Below are positions 53,429-62,673 of a DNA stretch of 64,000 nt, piece by piece. This DNA is from Geojedonia sp051814705 (GTDB taxonomy: Bacteria > Bacteroidota > Bacteroidia > Flavobacteriales > Flavobacteriaceae). How positions within the stretch are numbered: position 1 is the stretch's first letter; every line of letters starts with the position of its first letter. The stretch is taken from contig JBPWQW010000004.1 of NCBI GenBank assembly GCA_051814705.1, positions 310,001-374,000 of the forward strand, read 5' to 3'. The notes below the pieces were generated by a model. That model worked only from the letters and a program-made list of their open reading frames with translations. It was not told the DNA's origin and did not search any database. Position numbers and translations under genes: made by a program.

Positions 53429-54276
53429 GCAGGCCCACATTTTGCACCATAATTACATCAGATTATTTGCCGTTCGCACAAGCATTATGCGAATCGTTAA
53501 GGATTATTGATAAAAACATAGAGCTTTATGTTTTAGTTTGTGATTATACAATTAGAACGAAGGAATCGAATCTTAATTTTTTAAATATCGATGATTTAAC
53601 AACAGATTCAAGATGTCAAAAGCTTTTAGATAAATATGGCATATCTGATGAATTTAGATGGAGTATGAAACCTATTTTGATGTCTTTTCTCTTGAATCGA
53701 TGTTGTGAAAAGATTATTTATGTGGATTCTGATATTCATTTTTACAATGATTTTTCTTTTCTGTTTGAAGAGTTAGAGTCTTCTAAAATCATTATTACGC
53801 CGCATTGGAGATCGTATGACACACAGAAAGACTGTATTAATTTTGAAAAAAACTTTTACGAAGGCCTTTACAATGCCGGTTTTATTGGAGCTAATAAAAT
53901 GGGTTTGGATGTGTTGCATAAATTATATGAAATGTGTTTATATAAATGCGAAAAAAATAGAAACCTTTCATTATATGTTGACCAAAAATATTTTGACTTA
54001 CTCCCGTTATTAGATGAGCATGTAAGCATAATAAGGCATAAAGGCTGTAATGTTGCTGAATGGAATGGGGTTGAGTGTTCTAGGTCTTTAATTAACGGAG
54101 AAGTAATCATAGCGGGACAATACCCCATTATTTTTATACATTTTGTACCCTATACCATTAAAAGAGCCCTAAATGGGGAAGACCCCCTTTTAGAGCCCTA
54201 TGTAAAACGCTACAGAGATGTAATTATGAAATACCATCCTGATAAATTGGACATTATAAAAAAGATTGTTAACTAA
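53425..54276 (+). CDS. GT8-like glycosyltransferase
   Basis: A 283-residue protein with a GT-A fold of the GT8/nucleotide-diphospho-sugar type. TFCTIITSDYLPFAQALCES opens the domain, the metal-binding DxD is in KIIYVDSDIHFYND (about residues 90-103), and YNAGFIGANKMGLDVL with YVDQKYFDLLPL and the later IIFIHFVPY are consistent with a retaining sugar transferase. No signal or membrane segment, so it works in the cytoplasm on the lipid-linked chain. It overlaps its upstream neighbour by 4 bp. Confidence 0.82.
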   Translation: MSRPTFCTIITSDYLPFAQALCESLRIIDKNIELYVLVCDYTIRTKESNLNFLNIDDLTTDSRCQKLLDKYGISDEFRWSMKPILMSFLLNRCCEKIIYVDSDIHFYNDFSFLFEELESSKIIITPHWRSYDTQKDCINFEKNFYEGLYNAGFIGANKMGLDVLHKLYEMCLYKCEKNRNLSLYVDQKYFDLLPLLDEHVSIIRHKGCNVAEWNGVECSRSLINGEVIIAGQYPIIFIHFVPYTIKRALNGEDPLLEPYVKRYRDVIMKYHPDKLDIIKKIVN

Positions 54277-54280
54277 AGAC

Positions 54281-55423
54281 ATGAAAATACTTTTTATAAC
54301 CCACGACACTAAGAGATCGGGAGCTCAACTGATTTTATTGCGTTTTTTAACTTGGTTGAAAGAACATAATAATAATGTAACGTCAGATATATTGCTATTA
54401 AAAGGAGGCGAGCTTTCAAAAGATTTTAAGTCTGTCGCCAATAATTTATATAATTTGGAGTTACCCCCGGAGCATAAAAGATTTAAGGAAATACTTAAAA
54501 AAAAAGTATTTAAAAAGATTGGATATCCTGTAAAAAGTAAAGAAGAACTTATAATTAATTCTATTGTTAAACAGGATTATGATGTCATTTATGGAAATAC
54601 GGTTATTTCAATACCAATAGCTACTTTATTAAAAAGCAAATTATTAAATACAAGATTAATTATTCATGTTCATGAATTAAAACTTGTTATAAATCAAGTT
54701 TTACCAAATTTTAATAAGTTTATGAAGGATGTTGATTTTTTTATTGCAGCGTCCTATAAAGTAAAGAATAATTTAACCGACAATTTTAATGTTGAAAAAA
54801 ATAGAATTAAAGTTGTTTATGAATTTTCTAAAATAAGTAAATCCACATCAGTAAAAAAAGAATCGAATAAATTTATTGTCGGCGGATCTGGTCAAGTAAA
54901 TTGGAGAAAGGGATATGATTTATTTATTCAGGCGGCCTATTTTTTTAAAAAGAAATATCCTAATTGTGAAATTGAATTCATCTGGGTAGGCAAAAATTGG
55001 ACAAGTGATGTTGTTAAATCTGATTTAGAACGAGCAGGCTTAGATCAGATGGTACATTTTGTTGGAGAAACAAAATCACCTGAGGAGTTCTATCAAAAAT
55101 TTGATGTTTTTTTAATGACGTCTAGAGAAGATCCCTTTCCTTTGGTTTGTATTGAACAAGCCATGTTTGAAACGCCTATTATATGTTTTGAAAATGCAAC
55201 AGGAACAGAAGAAATTTTGCAAGGAGGAGGAGGTTTAATTGTTCCTTATTTAGATATAGAAGCTATGAGTGAAGCTATTAAATATTACTATGATAATCCT
55301 GAAAAAGTAACTAGTGATGGAAAAAAAGCAAAAGCGTTATTTTTGGAATTTACTCCTGAAATAAAGTGCCCAGAACTATATAATATTATCAAAAAAAGTG
55401 TGAATTTAAATAGAGAAAAATAA
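54281..55423 (+). CDS. GT4 family glycosyltransferase
   Basis: A 380-residue GT-B enzyme. The C-terminal UDP- or GDP-sugar-binding half is clear: FIVGGSGQVNWRKGYDLFIQ, EFIWVGKNWTSD, MTSREDPFPLVCIEQAMFE with the E-x7-E pattern, and NATGTEEILQGGGGLIVPY. The N-terminal half starts MKILFITHDTKRSGAQLIL. I chose the ATG at 54281 rather than the TTG 15 bp upstream, which overlaps the preceding gene. Very AT-rich. The sugar is unknown. Confidence 0.9.
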   Translation: MKILFITHDTKRSGAQLILLRFLTWLKEHNNNVTSDILLLKGGELSKDFKSVANNLYNLELPPEHKRFKEILKKKVFKKIGYPVKSKEELIINSIVKQDYDVIYGNTVISIPIATLLKSKLLNTRLIIHVHELKLVINQVLPNFNKFMKDVDFFIAASYKVKNNLTDNFNVEKNRIKVVYEFSKISKSTSVKKESNKFIVGGSGQVNWRKGYDLFIQAAYFFKKKYPNCEIEFIWVGKNWTSDVVKSDLERAGLDQMVHFVGETKSPEEFYQKFDVFLMTSREDPFPLVCIEQAMFETPIICFENATGTEEILQGGGGLIVPYLDIEAMSEAIKYYYDNPEKVTSDGKKAKALFLEFTPEIKCPELYNIIKKSVNLNREK

Positions 55424-55443
55424 TTTATAAAATTAAAAGATAT

Positions 55444-56337
55444 TTGCAGTTTGATTGTAAAAATATAACCATTGTAATTCTTAATTACAATTCTTCTAAA
55501 GATACCATAGAACTATATACACAAATTAAAGAATTTTATAAAGGCCTTTCTATTATTATTGTAGACAATAATTCGGAGCTCAAGGATAAAAACAACCTTG
55601 CTTTAAATGTTAAAAATGAGGAAATTATTTATATCTCTAAAAATATTGGATATGCTGGTGGAAATAATATTGGTATCCGTAAAGCTTTAGAAGAACAGGC
55701 TGAGTATGTTTGGATATTAAACCCAGATATTAGGCTTGAGAATAATACATTAACCATTTTAATGGAAACAATTCAGAAGAATAAAAATGTTGCAGCTGTT
55801 GGTCCGAGAATATGTTATAGGAATGATAAAAATAGAATATACTCAGATGGAGGCATTATTAATAAACGAAAAGGATTTGAGACCGCTCATTTCAATTCTA
55901 ATAAAATTATATCAGAATTAAAAACTTGGCAACCTGTTCAAAGAGTAGATTATGTAAATGGTAGCGCGATGTTAGTAAAAACGTCAGTTATTAAGAAGAT
56001 AGGTTTTATGATGGAAGATTTTTTCTTATATTTTGAAGAGGCAGAATGGTGTTTGAGGGCTACAAAAAATAACTTTAAATTACTCGTTAATACAGATGCT
56101 TTAGCATACCATGCTTCAAGTGAAAAGGGAGAGTTATATGCTTATTACATGACACGTAATAGAATTTTATTGGCAAAGCATGAAAAAGAATATTTTTTTA
56201 CTACGGTAAATATAGTTTGGAAAAAAGTATATCAACACTTGAAAAAAGATATAAGAAAGAGAAAAATAACTTTAATTTCACAGAATCTTTTAAAAGGGTT
56301 TGTGGCTGGTATAATTGGTAAATTAAATAGAATATGA
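55444..56337 (+). CDS. GT2 family glycosyltransferase (rhamnosyltransferase-like)
   Basis: A 297-residue GT-A enzyme of the rhamnosyl/galactofuranosyl-type GT2 group: ITIVILNYNSSKDTIELYTQ, IIVDNNSELKDKNN, GYAGGNNIGIRKAL, and the metal-binding VWILNPDIRLENNT. YVNGSAMLVKTSVIKKIGFM and FFLYFEEAEWCLRA are strongly conserved in this group. It starts at a TTG 20 bp after the preceding gene and overlaps the next one by 4 bp. Sugar identity is not predictable from the sequence alone. Confidence 0.9.
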   Translation: MQFDCKNITIVILNYNSSKDTIELYTQIKEFYKGLSIIIVDNNSELKDKNNLALNVKNEEIIYISKNIGYAGGNNIGIRKALEEQAEYVWILNPDIRLENNTLTILMETIQKNKNVAAVGPRICYRNDKNRIYSDGGIINKRKGFETAHFNSNKIISELKTWQPVQRVDYVNGSAMLVKTSVIKKIGFMMEDFFLYFEEAEWCLRATKNNFKLLVNTDALAYHASSEKGELYAYYMTRNRILLAKHEKEYFFTTVNIVWKKVYQHLKKDIRKRKITLISQNLLKGFVAGIIGKLNRI

Positions 56338-57377
56338 ACATTTTTATACCAGCACTAAAAGACGTCAATCCTTTTTTTGATGAGATTATGTTTTATTCAA
56401 GGCATAATTTTATTTTTGATGACTATAAAAATTACAAGACAATTTATAAAATTGTTTTAATTCATTGGCCAGAAACAATATTTAAGAATAAAGAGCCATC
56501 GTCAACTCAATTAGACGAATTAAAGGAGGCTGTTAAATTCTGGCAAAAGCATTCAAAAATATTTTATGTAGTTCATAACTTAGAACGTCATCATGGCATG
56601 ACTTCTAAATATGAAAAATTGTATAATTTATTGATGTCATCTTGTGATTCTATGTTACATTTTGGTAATTATAGTAAAGAATTATTAGAAAAAAAATATC
56701 CTTTTAAACAGCATGAAGTTATATTTCACCCTTTATATAAAAACTCATTTAAACTTTTTTTAAAAGATGAAGCAAGGGAACAATTAGGGTATCATAAAGA
56801 TTCTCTGATTATTTTAGTGCCGGGTTGTGTTAGGAATAAATCAGAACTTAACCTGACATTAAGAGCATTTAAAGGGATTGCAAATAAAAATAAAGTATTA
56901 TTAGTTAGTAGGTTAAGAAAAAAAAAGTTAATATATGATTTTAAGGGAAGAGTGTTTTTAAAAAAATATCTAAAAATTGATGTGAAGGCATTATATGAAA
57001 AATTGGCAAACAATTCATATATGAAAGCTGGTTACAAATTCAATTATAAATTTTTAGAATTTAACGAACTTTCATTAATGCTTTCAGCCGCTGATATAGT
57101 TTTTATCCCAAGAATTAAGATTTTAAATTCTGGAAATATTTTTTTAGGAATGACATTTAAAAAAATAATGATTGGCCCAAACAGAGGAAATATCACCGAA
57201 GTTTTAACACGATTGAAATTGCCTATGTATAATCCAGAGGATTCAAAATCGGTAAAAAACGCGTTGCAAAAAGGCGTAGAATTATATGAGACCAGCAGTT
57301 ATAGGTATGATGAGAAAATTTTAAAAGAATATGATCCTGTTTTATTGGCAAAGAAATGGGATGAATATTTAAGTTAG
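56334..57377 (+). CDS. GT-B fold glycosyltransferase, GT1/GT4-like
   Basis: A 347-residue protein with two Rossmann-like halves; visible pieces are YKIVLIHWPETIFKN, KIFYVVHNLERHHG, KDSLIILVPGCVRNKSELNL and LMLSAADIVFIPR. The usual E-x7-E motif of GT4 is not obvious, although GNIFLGMTFKKIMIGPNRGN occupies that region. So it is a divergent family member, probably a cytoplasmic glycosyltransferase. Its codon use is the most AT-biased of the locus. ATGA overlap with the upstream GT2 gene. Confidence 0.72.
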   Translation: MNIFIPALKDVNPFFDEIMFYSRHNFIFDDYKNYKTIYKIVLIHWPETIFKNKEPSSTQLDELKEAVKFWQKHSKIFYVVHNLERHHGMTSKYEKLYNLLMSSCDSMLHFGNYSKELLEKKYPFKQHEVIFHPLYKNSFKLFLKDEAREQLGYHKDSLIILVPGCVRNKSELNLTLRAFKGIANKNKVLLVSRLRKKKLIYDFKGRVFLKKYLKIDVKALYEKLANNSYMKAGYKFNYKFLEFNELSLMLSAADIVFIPRIKILNSGNIFLGMTFKKIMIGPNRGNITEVLTRLKLPMYNPEDSKSVKNALQKGVELYETSSYRYDEKILKEYDPVLLAKKWDEYLS

Positions 57378-57418
57378 TATTCCCATTTTAAATTAATTAA
57401 AAATATTAAAATAAAAGA

Positions 57419-58360
57419 ATGCAAAGCACTTTAGTTTCCATCATCATCCCAACCTTTAACCGTGCGCATTTAATTGGGGAGACTCTGGACTCGGTATTGG
57501 CACAAAGTTATACCAACTGGGAATGTTTGGTTATAGATGATGGGAGTTCCGATACTACGGCGACACTATTAAACCAATATATTACAAACGATGCACGGTT
57601 TCAATACCACCAACGACCGAATCGGCATTTGCCAGGAGGGAATGGGGCCAGAAATTATGGGTTTGAGTTGAGCAAGGGCTATTATGTGCAGTGGTTTGAT
57701 AGTGATGATATTATGTATACTGATTATTTGCAAAGCAGGCTCATGGTTTTTGAAAACTCCCCTAAAACAGATGTGGTGTTTTGTGCTTTTACCTATTTTG
57801 ATTCTAAAGGGCTAAAAAAACGGATTTCAAATTATAGCTTTTCAGGGCATATTTTAAAGGATTTAACAGATAAAAAAGTAACTTATAGTCCCTTGTCATT
57901 TCTGTTAAAGAGGGAAATCATAAACGGATTTGTATTTGATGAGACTTTAATAAGAGCACAAGATCTGGAATTTTTTTTCAGGGTCTTTAGCTCATCAAGC
58001 ACTTTACAGATTCGCCATGTAAAAGAGGTTTTGTTTAAAGTAAGATGGCACGATGATTCATTAACTATAGTCACAGACGGGCCGGGTGCAGGATTGCATT
58101 CAAGATATATTGTAAATAAAAAAATATTGGACTATTTTGTGCTAAATCAAGATGATCATGCCATTGTAAAATTTAAGAACGAATGTGTGTTGGATTTAAA
58201 GCGTATGTTGGATAATAAAAACTATAGCTTAGTCATAGGTCATATTTTGAAATTTGAATATTTTAATTTTAGACAGAAATCATTTTTATTATTTTGTGTT
58301 TTGAATCAAATTGTTTTGGGCAGAGGCGCTTATCGATTTAAAAAGGTTAACATCAAATAA
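57419..58360 (+). CDS. GT2 family glycosyltransferase
   Basis: A 313-residue GT-A enzyme: VSIIIPTFNRAHLIGETLDS, CLVIDDGSSDTTATLL and the metal-binding YVQWFDSDDIMYTDYL, then NGARNYGFELSKG. This is the common capsule/LPS-type GT2, making one glycosidic bond on the lipid-linked chain. Base composition is noticeably less AT-rich than the genes before it, so a cassette boundary may lie in the 41-bp gap upstream. A 145-bp gap with small hairpins follows. Confidence 0.9.
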   Translation: MQSTLVSIIIPTFNRAHLIGETLDSVLAQSYTNWECLVIDDGSSDTTATLLNQYITNDARFQYHQRPNRHLPGGNGARNYGFELSKGYYVQWFDSDDIMYTDYLQSRLMVFENSPKTDVVFCAFTYFDSKGLKKRISNYSFSGHILKDLTDKKVTYSPLSFLLKREIINGFVFDETLIRAQDLEFFFRVFSSSSTLQIRHVKEVLFKVRWHDDSLTIVTDGPGAGLHSRYIVNKKILDYFVLNQDDHAIVKFKNECVLDLKRMLDNKNYSLVIGHILKFEYFNFRQKSFLLFCVLNQIVLGRGAYRFKKVNIK

Positions 58361-58505
58361 ACCCTGGAACATGCGTCTAGGGATCTGTAAATTGTTTTAA
58401 AAATTAGAATAGGATGACTATCCTTTTACAGGATAAAACATAAAATGATAAAAAACTGTTTTATTGAAATACAGATGATTTGAAACAGGACTATAAAAGA
58501 TTGAC

Positions 58506-59588
58506 ATGAAACTATTATATATTTATGATAAAATGCCAGGGGTTTATCAACACTATCTCAGCAATGTACTGGTAGCGTTAAAAAAGATTTTGAAAATACA
58601 AACCTTGGCCTATCACCATCAATCTCAAGCCGATTTTTCAATCGACAGTGTCAGTTTTGCAACTTCAGTTCAAAGCTTGCTCTATAGGTTAGGGCTCTCT
58701 CGCTACCAAAGACAAGATTTGGACATTATGAATAGGTTTGATGTCATACACTTACAGCATAGTCATTTAAAAAATAAAATTAAGCCCTTATTTTATATGG
58801 CCAAAAAGCCCAAGATTGTCATGACATTGCGAGGAGGAGATACCTATATGTATCCTTGGCTTGATGCCAACTGGAGAACATTTTATAAAGAGCAATCAAA
58901 ATATATTGATGCCTTTGTTGTGATGAGCGACCATCAAAAAACATACCTTGAGCGGTGGGGCGTTGCAGACAAAAAGATTCATGTCATTCCTATATCTTTT
59001 GGAACGCCTATTCAGGCGCAGCCGAAATACCCCAACCAGGATGTATTAAAATTGGTTTCGACCTTTAGAATGACCTGGGAGAAAAATATAGAAGGCTGCC
59101 TGAGGTTTGCAAAAACCTTAAAGGATAAAAATATACCCTTTACTTATGATTTTTATGGCGATGGAAAAGATTTAGCACAGCTGTATTTTTTAGTGGATAG
59201 ATTTAAACTTGGCGATCAGGTTAGCATTCATGGAAAGCTGGATAATGAGACTTTAAAAAAGCGATTGTCCCACTACGATTTTTTTGTGCAATTAAGCGTG
59301 TCAGAAGCGTTGTCGGCCAGTGTCCTTGAAGCGCAATCGGTTGGGTTACCTTGTGTGGTATCCAATTCAGACGGTTTACCTGAAGCGGTTTTACCTCATC
59401 AGTCCGCCATTGTGAATGATTATTTTAAAATTGAGGAGATGGCAGAGGCCTGTATAGCCTTGTGGAAAGACAAGGACCGGTATTATCAATTTTCGGAAGC
59501 CGCTATGACAAACAGTCAATCCAAATTTTCAACTGAAATGGAGGCTCAAAAATTAATGGAATTGTATCAACACTTAATCGATGAATAA
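58506..59588 (+). CDS. GT4 family glycosyltransferase
   Basis: A 360-residue GT-B enzyme. Features are IVMTLRGGDTYMYPWLDANW, YIDAFVVMSDHQKTYLERWG, KLVSTFRMTWEKNIEGCLRF, YDFYGDGKDLAQLYFL, and VQLSVSEALSASVLEAQSVG with the E-x7-E donor-binding motif, then GLPEAVLPHQSAIVND. It begins with MKLLYIYDKMPGVYQHYL after a 145-bp intergenic gap and may have its own promoter. The sugar is unknown. Confidence 0.91.
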   Translation: MKLLYIYDKMPGVYQHYLSNVLVALKKILKIQTLAYHHQSQADFSIDSVSFATSVQSLLYRLGLSRYQRQDLDIMNRFDVIHLQHSHLKNKIKPLFYMAKKPKIVMTLRGGDTYMYPWLDANWRTFYKEQSKYIDAFVVMSDHQKTYLERWGVADKKIHVIPISFGTPIQAQPKYPNQDVLKLVSTFRMTWEKNIEGCLRFAKTLKDKNIPFTYDFYGDGKDLAQLYFLVDRFKLGDQVSIHGKLDNETLKKRLSHYDFFVQLSVSEALSASVLEAQSVGLPCVVSNSDGLPEAVLPHQSAIVNDYFKIEEMAEACIALWKDKDRYYQFSEAAMTNSQSKFSTEMEAQKLMELYQHLIDE

Positions 59589-59634
59589 AAGTTGTTATTG
59601 AAAACAATAAGATTATACTATCGTAAATTAAATT

Positions 59635-60282
59635 ATGTTATTTAAAAAACACAGACCCAAAATATTCTGTATCGGTTTCAATAAAACTGGTACCACCACA
59701 ATTGAAAGTGTTTTAAAGGGATTTGGCTATAAAATGGGGAATCAGGCCAAAGGAGAATTCTTGTTTTTTGATTGGTATACACGCGATTTTAAATCGATTA
59801 TTAAGTTATGTAAAACGGCAGATGCTTTTCAAGATATCCCGTTTTCTCTACCCCATACTTTTATTGCATTAGATCAGTATTTTAAAGATGCTAAGTTTAT
59901 TTTAACGGAGCGCAATTCTGCCGAGGAATGGTATCAATCGTTAGTACGGTTTCATTCCAAACTCTGGGCAGAAGGAAAAGGTGTACCTACAGCAGCAGAC
60001 CTAAAACAAGCAGCGTATCGCTATACAGGCTATGCTTATGACAGTTTTAAAAACATATACCATACGGAAGACCATGATCTTTACAATGAGAGTATTTTAA
60101 AAGCGGTCTATACAACCCATAATTATACAGTTAAGCAGTATTTTAAAAGTCGTCCAGAGCACTTACTTGTTATTAATGTTTCACAACAGCAGGATTACTT
60201 TAGGCTTTGTGAGTTTTTAGATAAAAAGCCCTTAAGAACCGATTTTCCATGGGAAAATAAAACCCCAAACTCCAAGATATGA
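59635..60282 (+). CDS. Sulfotransferase family protein
   Basis: A 215-residue sulfotransferase, third in the locus. PKIFCIGFNKTGTTTIESVL holds the phosphosulfate loop (the K-T-G-T-T form), and AKFILTERNSAEEWYQSLVR the 3'-phosphate site. The ending HLLVINVSQQQDYFRLCEFL is a conserved final block of the P-loop sulfotransferases of this group. Size and motif type differ from the other two, so a distinct acceptor is likely. It overlaps the aminotransferase gene by 4 bp. Confidence 0.88.
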   Translation: MLFKKHRPKIFCIGFNKTGTTTIESVLKGFGYKMGNQAKGEFLFFDWYTRDFKSIIKLCKTADAFQDIPFSLPHTFIALDQYFKDAKFILTERNSAEEWYQSLVRFHSKLWAEGKGVPTAADLKQAAYRYTGYAYDSFKNIYHTEDHDLYNESILKAVYTTHNYTVKQYFKSRPEHLLVINVSQQQDYFRLCEFLDKKPLRTDFPWENKTPNSKI

Positions 60283-61352
60283 TTAACGTTACCAAAACCT
60301 TTTTACCGCCACAGTCTGAGTACCAGGCTATTTTGGAGCGCGCTTGGGCCACGGGGTGGATGACCAATAGGGGGATTTTGGTGCGAGAGCTTGAGCAAAA
60401 TTTACAGGAGTATTTGGAGGTATCCCATATCATTGCCATGACCAACGGCACTTTACCCTTGCAAATCGCCATCAAGGCCTTACAACTGAAAGGGGAGATT
60501 ATTACCACGCCCTTTAGTTATGTGGCCACCACCTCTAGTATTGTATGGGAGGGCTGTAGGCCTGTATTTGTGGATATCCACCCCGAATATCTTAGTATAG
60601 ACGAAACCAAGATTGAAGCGGCCATAACCGAGCAAACCTCGGCTATTTTAGCGACCCATGTGTTTGGGAATCCCTGTGCTGTAGAAGCCATCGACGCCAT
60701 TGCTAAAAAACATGGTTTACGGGTGATCTATGATGCGGCACATGCTTTTGGGGTTAGCTATAAAGGGCAGTCTATTTTTAATTATGGCGATGTGAGCACC
60801 TGTAGTTTTCATGCCACCAAGGTGTTTCATACCGGAGAAGGGGGAGCTGTTATTACCAAGGATAAAGCTTTAAAAGCGGTTCTATTTTATTATCATAATT
60901 TTGGCCACCAAGGCGACGAAGCGTTTCAAGGCTTGGGTATCAATGCCAAGATGAGCGAGCCTCAAGCCGCTATGGGTTTGGCTGTTTTACCCTATATGGA
61001 TCATTTACTGAGCCAGCGTGAAGAGCGTGTTGATCAGTACCGTGAGGCCTTTAAAACTACGGCATTGCAAACCTTAAAGATTAGAGACCATACGCAGTGG
61101 AATTACAGTTACTATCCCCTTATTTTTAAAGACGAGGCCCAATTACTAAACATAAAAGCCATATTGGAGTCCCATAACATCTATCCGAGGCGTTATTTTT
61201 ATCCCTCCTTAAACACTTTGGATTATGTAAAGTATAGGGCATGTCCGGTATCCGAGTCTATAGCTTCCAGGGTTTTGTGTTTGCCCTTGTATCCCGATCT
61301 CAAAACTGAAGATCAGCACCGTATCATCGCCTTAATTCAAGGAGCCTTATGA
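60279..61352 (+). CDS. DegT/DnrJ/EryC1/StrS family sugar aminotransferase
   Basis: A 357-residue PLP-dependent aminotransferase that adds an amino group to a keto-sugar nucleotide. The PLP lysine is K181 in FHATKVFHTGEGGAV; GEIITTPFSYVATTSSIVW, VFVDIHPEYLSIDETKIEAA and YDAAHAFGVSYKG are family hallmarks. The C-terminal half has FQGLGINAKMSEPQAAMGL. It implies that an amino-deoxysugar (such as a 3- or 4-amino-sugar) is part of the glycan. The acetyltransferase at 62673 would be the matching N-acylating enzyme. GC-richer than the mid-locus genes. Confidence 0.93.
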   Translation: MINVTKTFLPPQSEYQAILERAWATGWMTNRGILVRELEQNLQEYLEVSHIIAMTNGTLPLQIAIKALQLKGEIITTPFSYVATTSSIVWEGCRPVFVDIHPEYLSIDETKIEAAITEQTSAILATHVFGNPCAVEAIDAIAKKHGLRVIYDAAHAFGVSYKGQSIFNYGDVSTCSFHATKVFHTGEGGAVITKDKALKAVLFYYHNFGHQGDEAFQGLGINAKMSEPQAAMGLAVLPYMDHLLSQREERVDQYREAFKTTALQTLKIRDHTQWNYSYYPLIFKDEAQLLNIKAILESHNIYPRRYFYPSLNTLDYVKYRACPVSESIASRVLCLPLYPDLKTEDQHRIIALIQGAL

Positions 61353-62053
61353 AGGTCGCCATTATGCAACCCTATGTGTTTCCGTACCTTGGCTATTTTC
61401 AGCTGATTCAGGCTGTAGATACTTTTGTGTTTTATGACGATGTTCATTTTATCAAAAAAGGCTTTATCAATAGGAATTCTATTTTATTGCATGGGAAGCC
61501 TCATAGCTTTACCATACCCTGCAAAGCCATAAGCCAGAATAAACGGATTTGTGATGTGGAGCTTGATGTAAACGAAAAAGGTGTTTCAAAACTTTTAAAA
61601 ACGATCCATCAGGCCTATCATAAAGCTCCCTATTTTAATACGGTCTTTCCTTTATTGGAGTCATTTTTTAGGCTTAACCATTGCACTAGCATTTCAGGAT
61701 TGGCCATGGATAGTGTGAAGTTGATGGCAAACTATCTCAACCTGTCGGCATCTTGGATTATCAGTTCTAAAAGCCATACGGGCTCACAAGATTTAAAAGC
61801 AGAGCAGCGGATTTTGGCTATTGCAAAGCAAGAACAGGCTACAACCTATATCAACCCTATAGGGGGTGTTGAACTCTATACCAAAACTCATTTTAAAAAA
61901 GAAGGGATGGACTTGTGTTTTTTAAAGAGCCAGCCTATTTTATACCCTCAATTTCAACATGAATTTGTACCTTGGCTATCTGTAATAGATGTTGTGATGT
62001 TCAATCCCGTTGAGGTCGTACAACAATTCTTAAAAGACTATAGTTTATTGTGA
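61349..62053 (+). CDS. WbqC family protein
   Basis: A 234-residue protein of the WbqC-like family. The N-terminus MKVAIMQPYVFPYLGYFQLI and FVFYDDVHFIKKGFINRNSI are diagnostic; TTYINPIGGVELY lies further on. The biochemical role is not well established; these genes sit beside sugar aminotransferases in O-antigen and capsule loci and are thought to act in amino-sugar synthesis or transfer. It overlaps the aminotransferase gene by 4 bp and the methyltransferase gene by 4 bp, so the three are tightly coupled. Confidence 0.92.
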   Translation: MKVAIMQPYVFPYLGYFQLIQAVDTFVFYDDVHFIKKGFINRNSILLHGKPHSFTIPCKAISQNKRICDVELDVNEKGVSKLLKTIHQAYHKAPYFNTVFPLLESFFRLNHCTSISGLAMDSVKLMANYLNLSASWIISSKSHTGSQDLKAEQRILAIAKQEQATTYINPIGGVELYTKTHFKKEGMDLCFLKSQPILYPQFQHEFVPWLSVIDVVMFNPVEVVQQFLKDYSLL

Positions 62054-62673
62054 ACGAAGCCTATAAAAAAATAATTGAACATTATGAAAGCTGTTTGGAA
62101 GCACATGGCGATACCCATTTGGGTGTTGATTGGCCCAATGCCAAAGATGCCCAAACCCGATATCAGGTCATGTTGGATGTGATAAAGGAGCAGGAGGGGT
62201 CTGTTTCGCTTTTAGATTTTGGTTGTGGCACCTCGCATTTATATCAGTTTATTCAAGATGCTGGGCTTTATGATATTAACTATTCTGGTTTGGATCTTTC
62301 CACAGCCTATATTGAGATCTCCAAAAGAAAATATCCTGAAAACAGGTATTTTAATTTGGATATCCTGAAGGAACACCAAGACCTACCAGCATTTGATTAT
62401 ATCGTGTGTAATGGTGTTTTTACGGAAAAAAGGGAGTTGTCTTTTGATGCGATGTGGCTTTATTTTAAGGCCATGTTGCCAATTATTTTTAGCAAAGCCG
62501 AAAAAGGGATAGCCTTTAATGTTATGAGTAAGACTGTGGATTGGGAACGTTGGGACCTGTTTCATGTATCAACCGACTTATTAATAGATTTTATGACTAA
62601 AGCCTTGTCCCGTAATTTTGTTATTCGCAATGATTATGGTCTTTATGAATATACCGTGTACCTATATAAATAA
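62050..62673 (+). CDS. Class I SAM-dependent methyltransferase
   Basis: A 207-residue methyltransferase starting at GTG. Motif I is VSLLDFGCGTSHLYQFIQDA, followed by YSGLDLSTAYIEISKRKYPE and FDYIVCNGVFTEK. The N-terminal YKKIIEHYESCLEAHGDTHL and DWPNAKDAQTRYQVMLDVIK are typical of a group of sugar-locus methyltransferases, often annotated as N- or O-methyltransferases of amino-sugars. The overlaps with WbqC (4 bp) and the acetyltransferase (1 bp) support a function on the same sugar. Confidence 0.87.
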   Translation: MNEAYKKIIEHYESCLEAHGDTHLGVDWPNAKDAQTRYQVMLDVIKEQEGSVSLLDFGCGTSHLYQFIQDAGLYDINYSGLDLSTAYIEISKRKYPENRYFNLDILKEHQDLPAFDYIVCNGVFTEKRELSFDAMWLYFKAMLPIIFSKAEKGIAFNVMSKTVDWERWDLFHVSTDLLIDFMTKALSRNFVIRNDYGLYEYTVYLYK

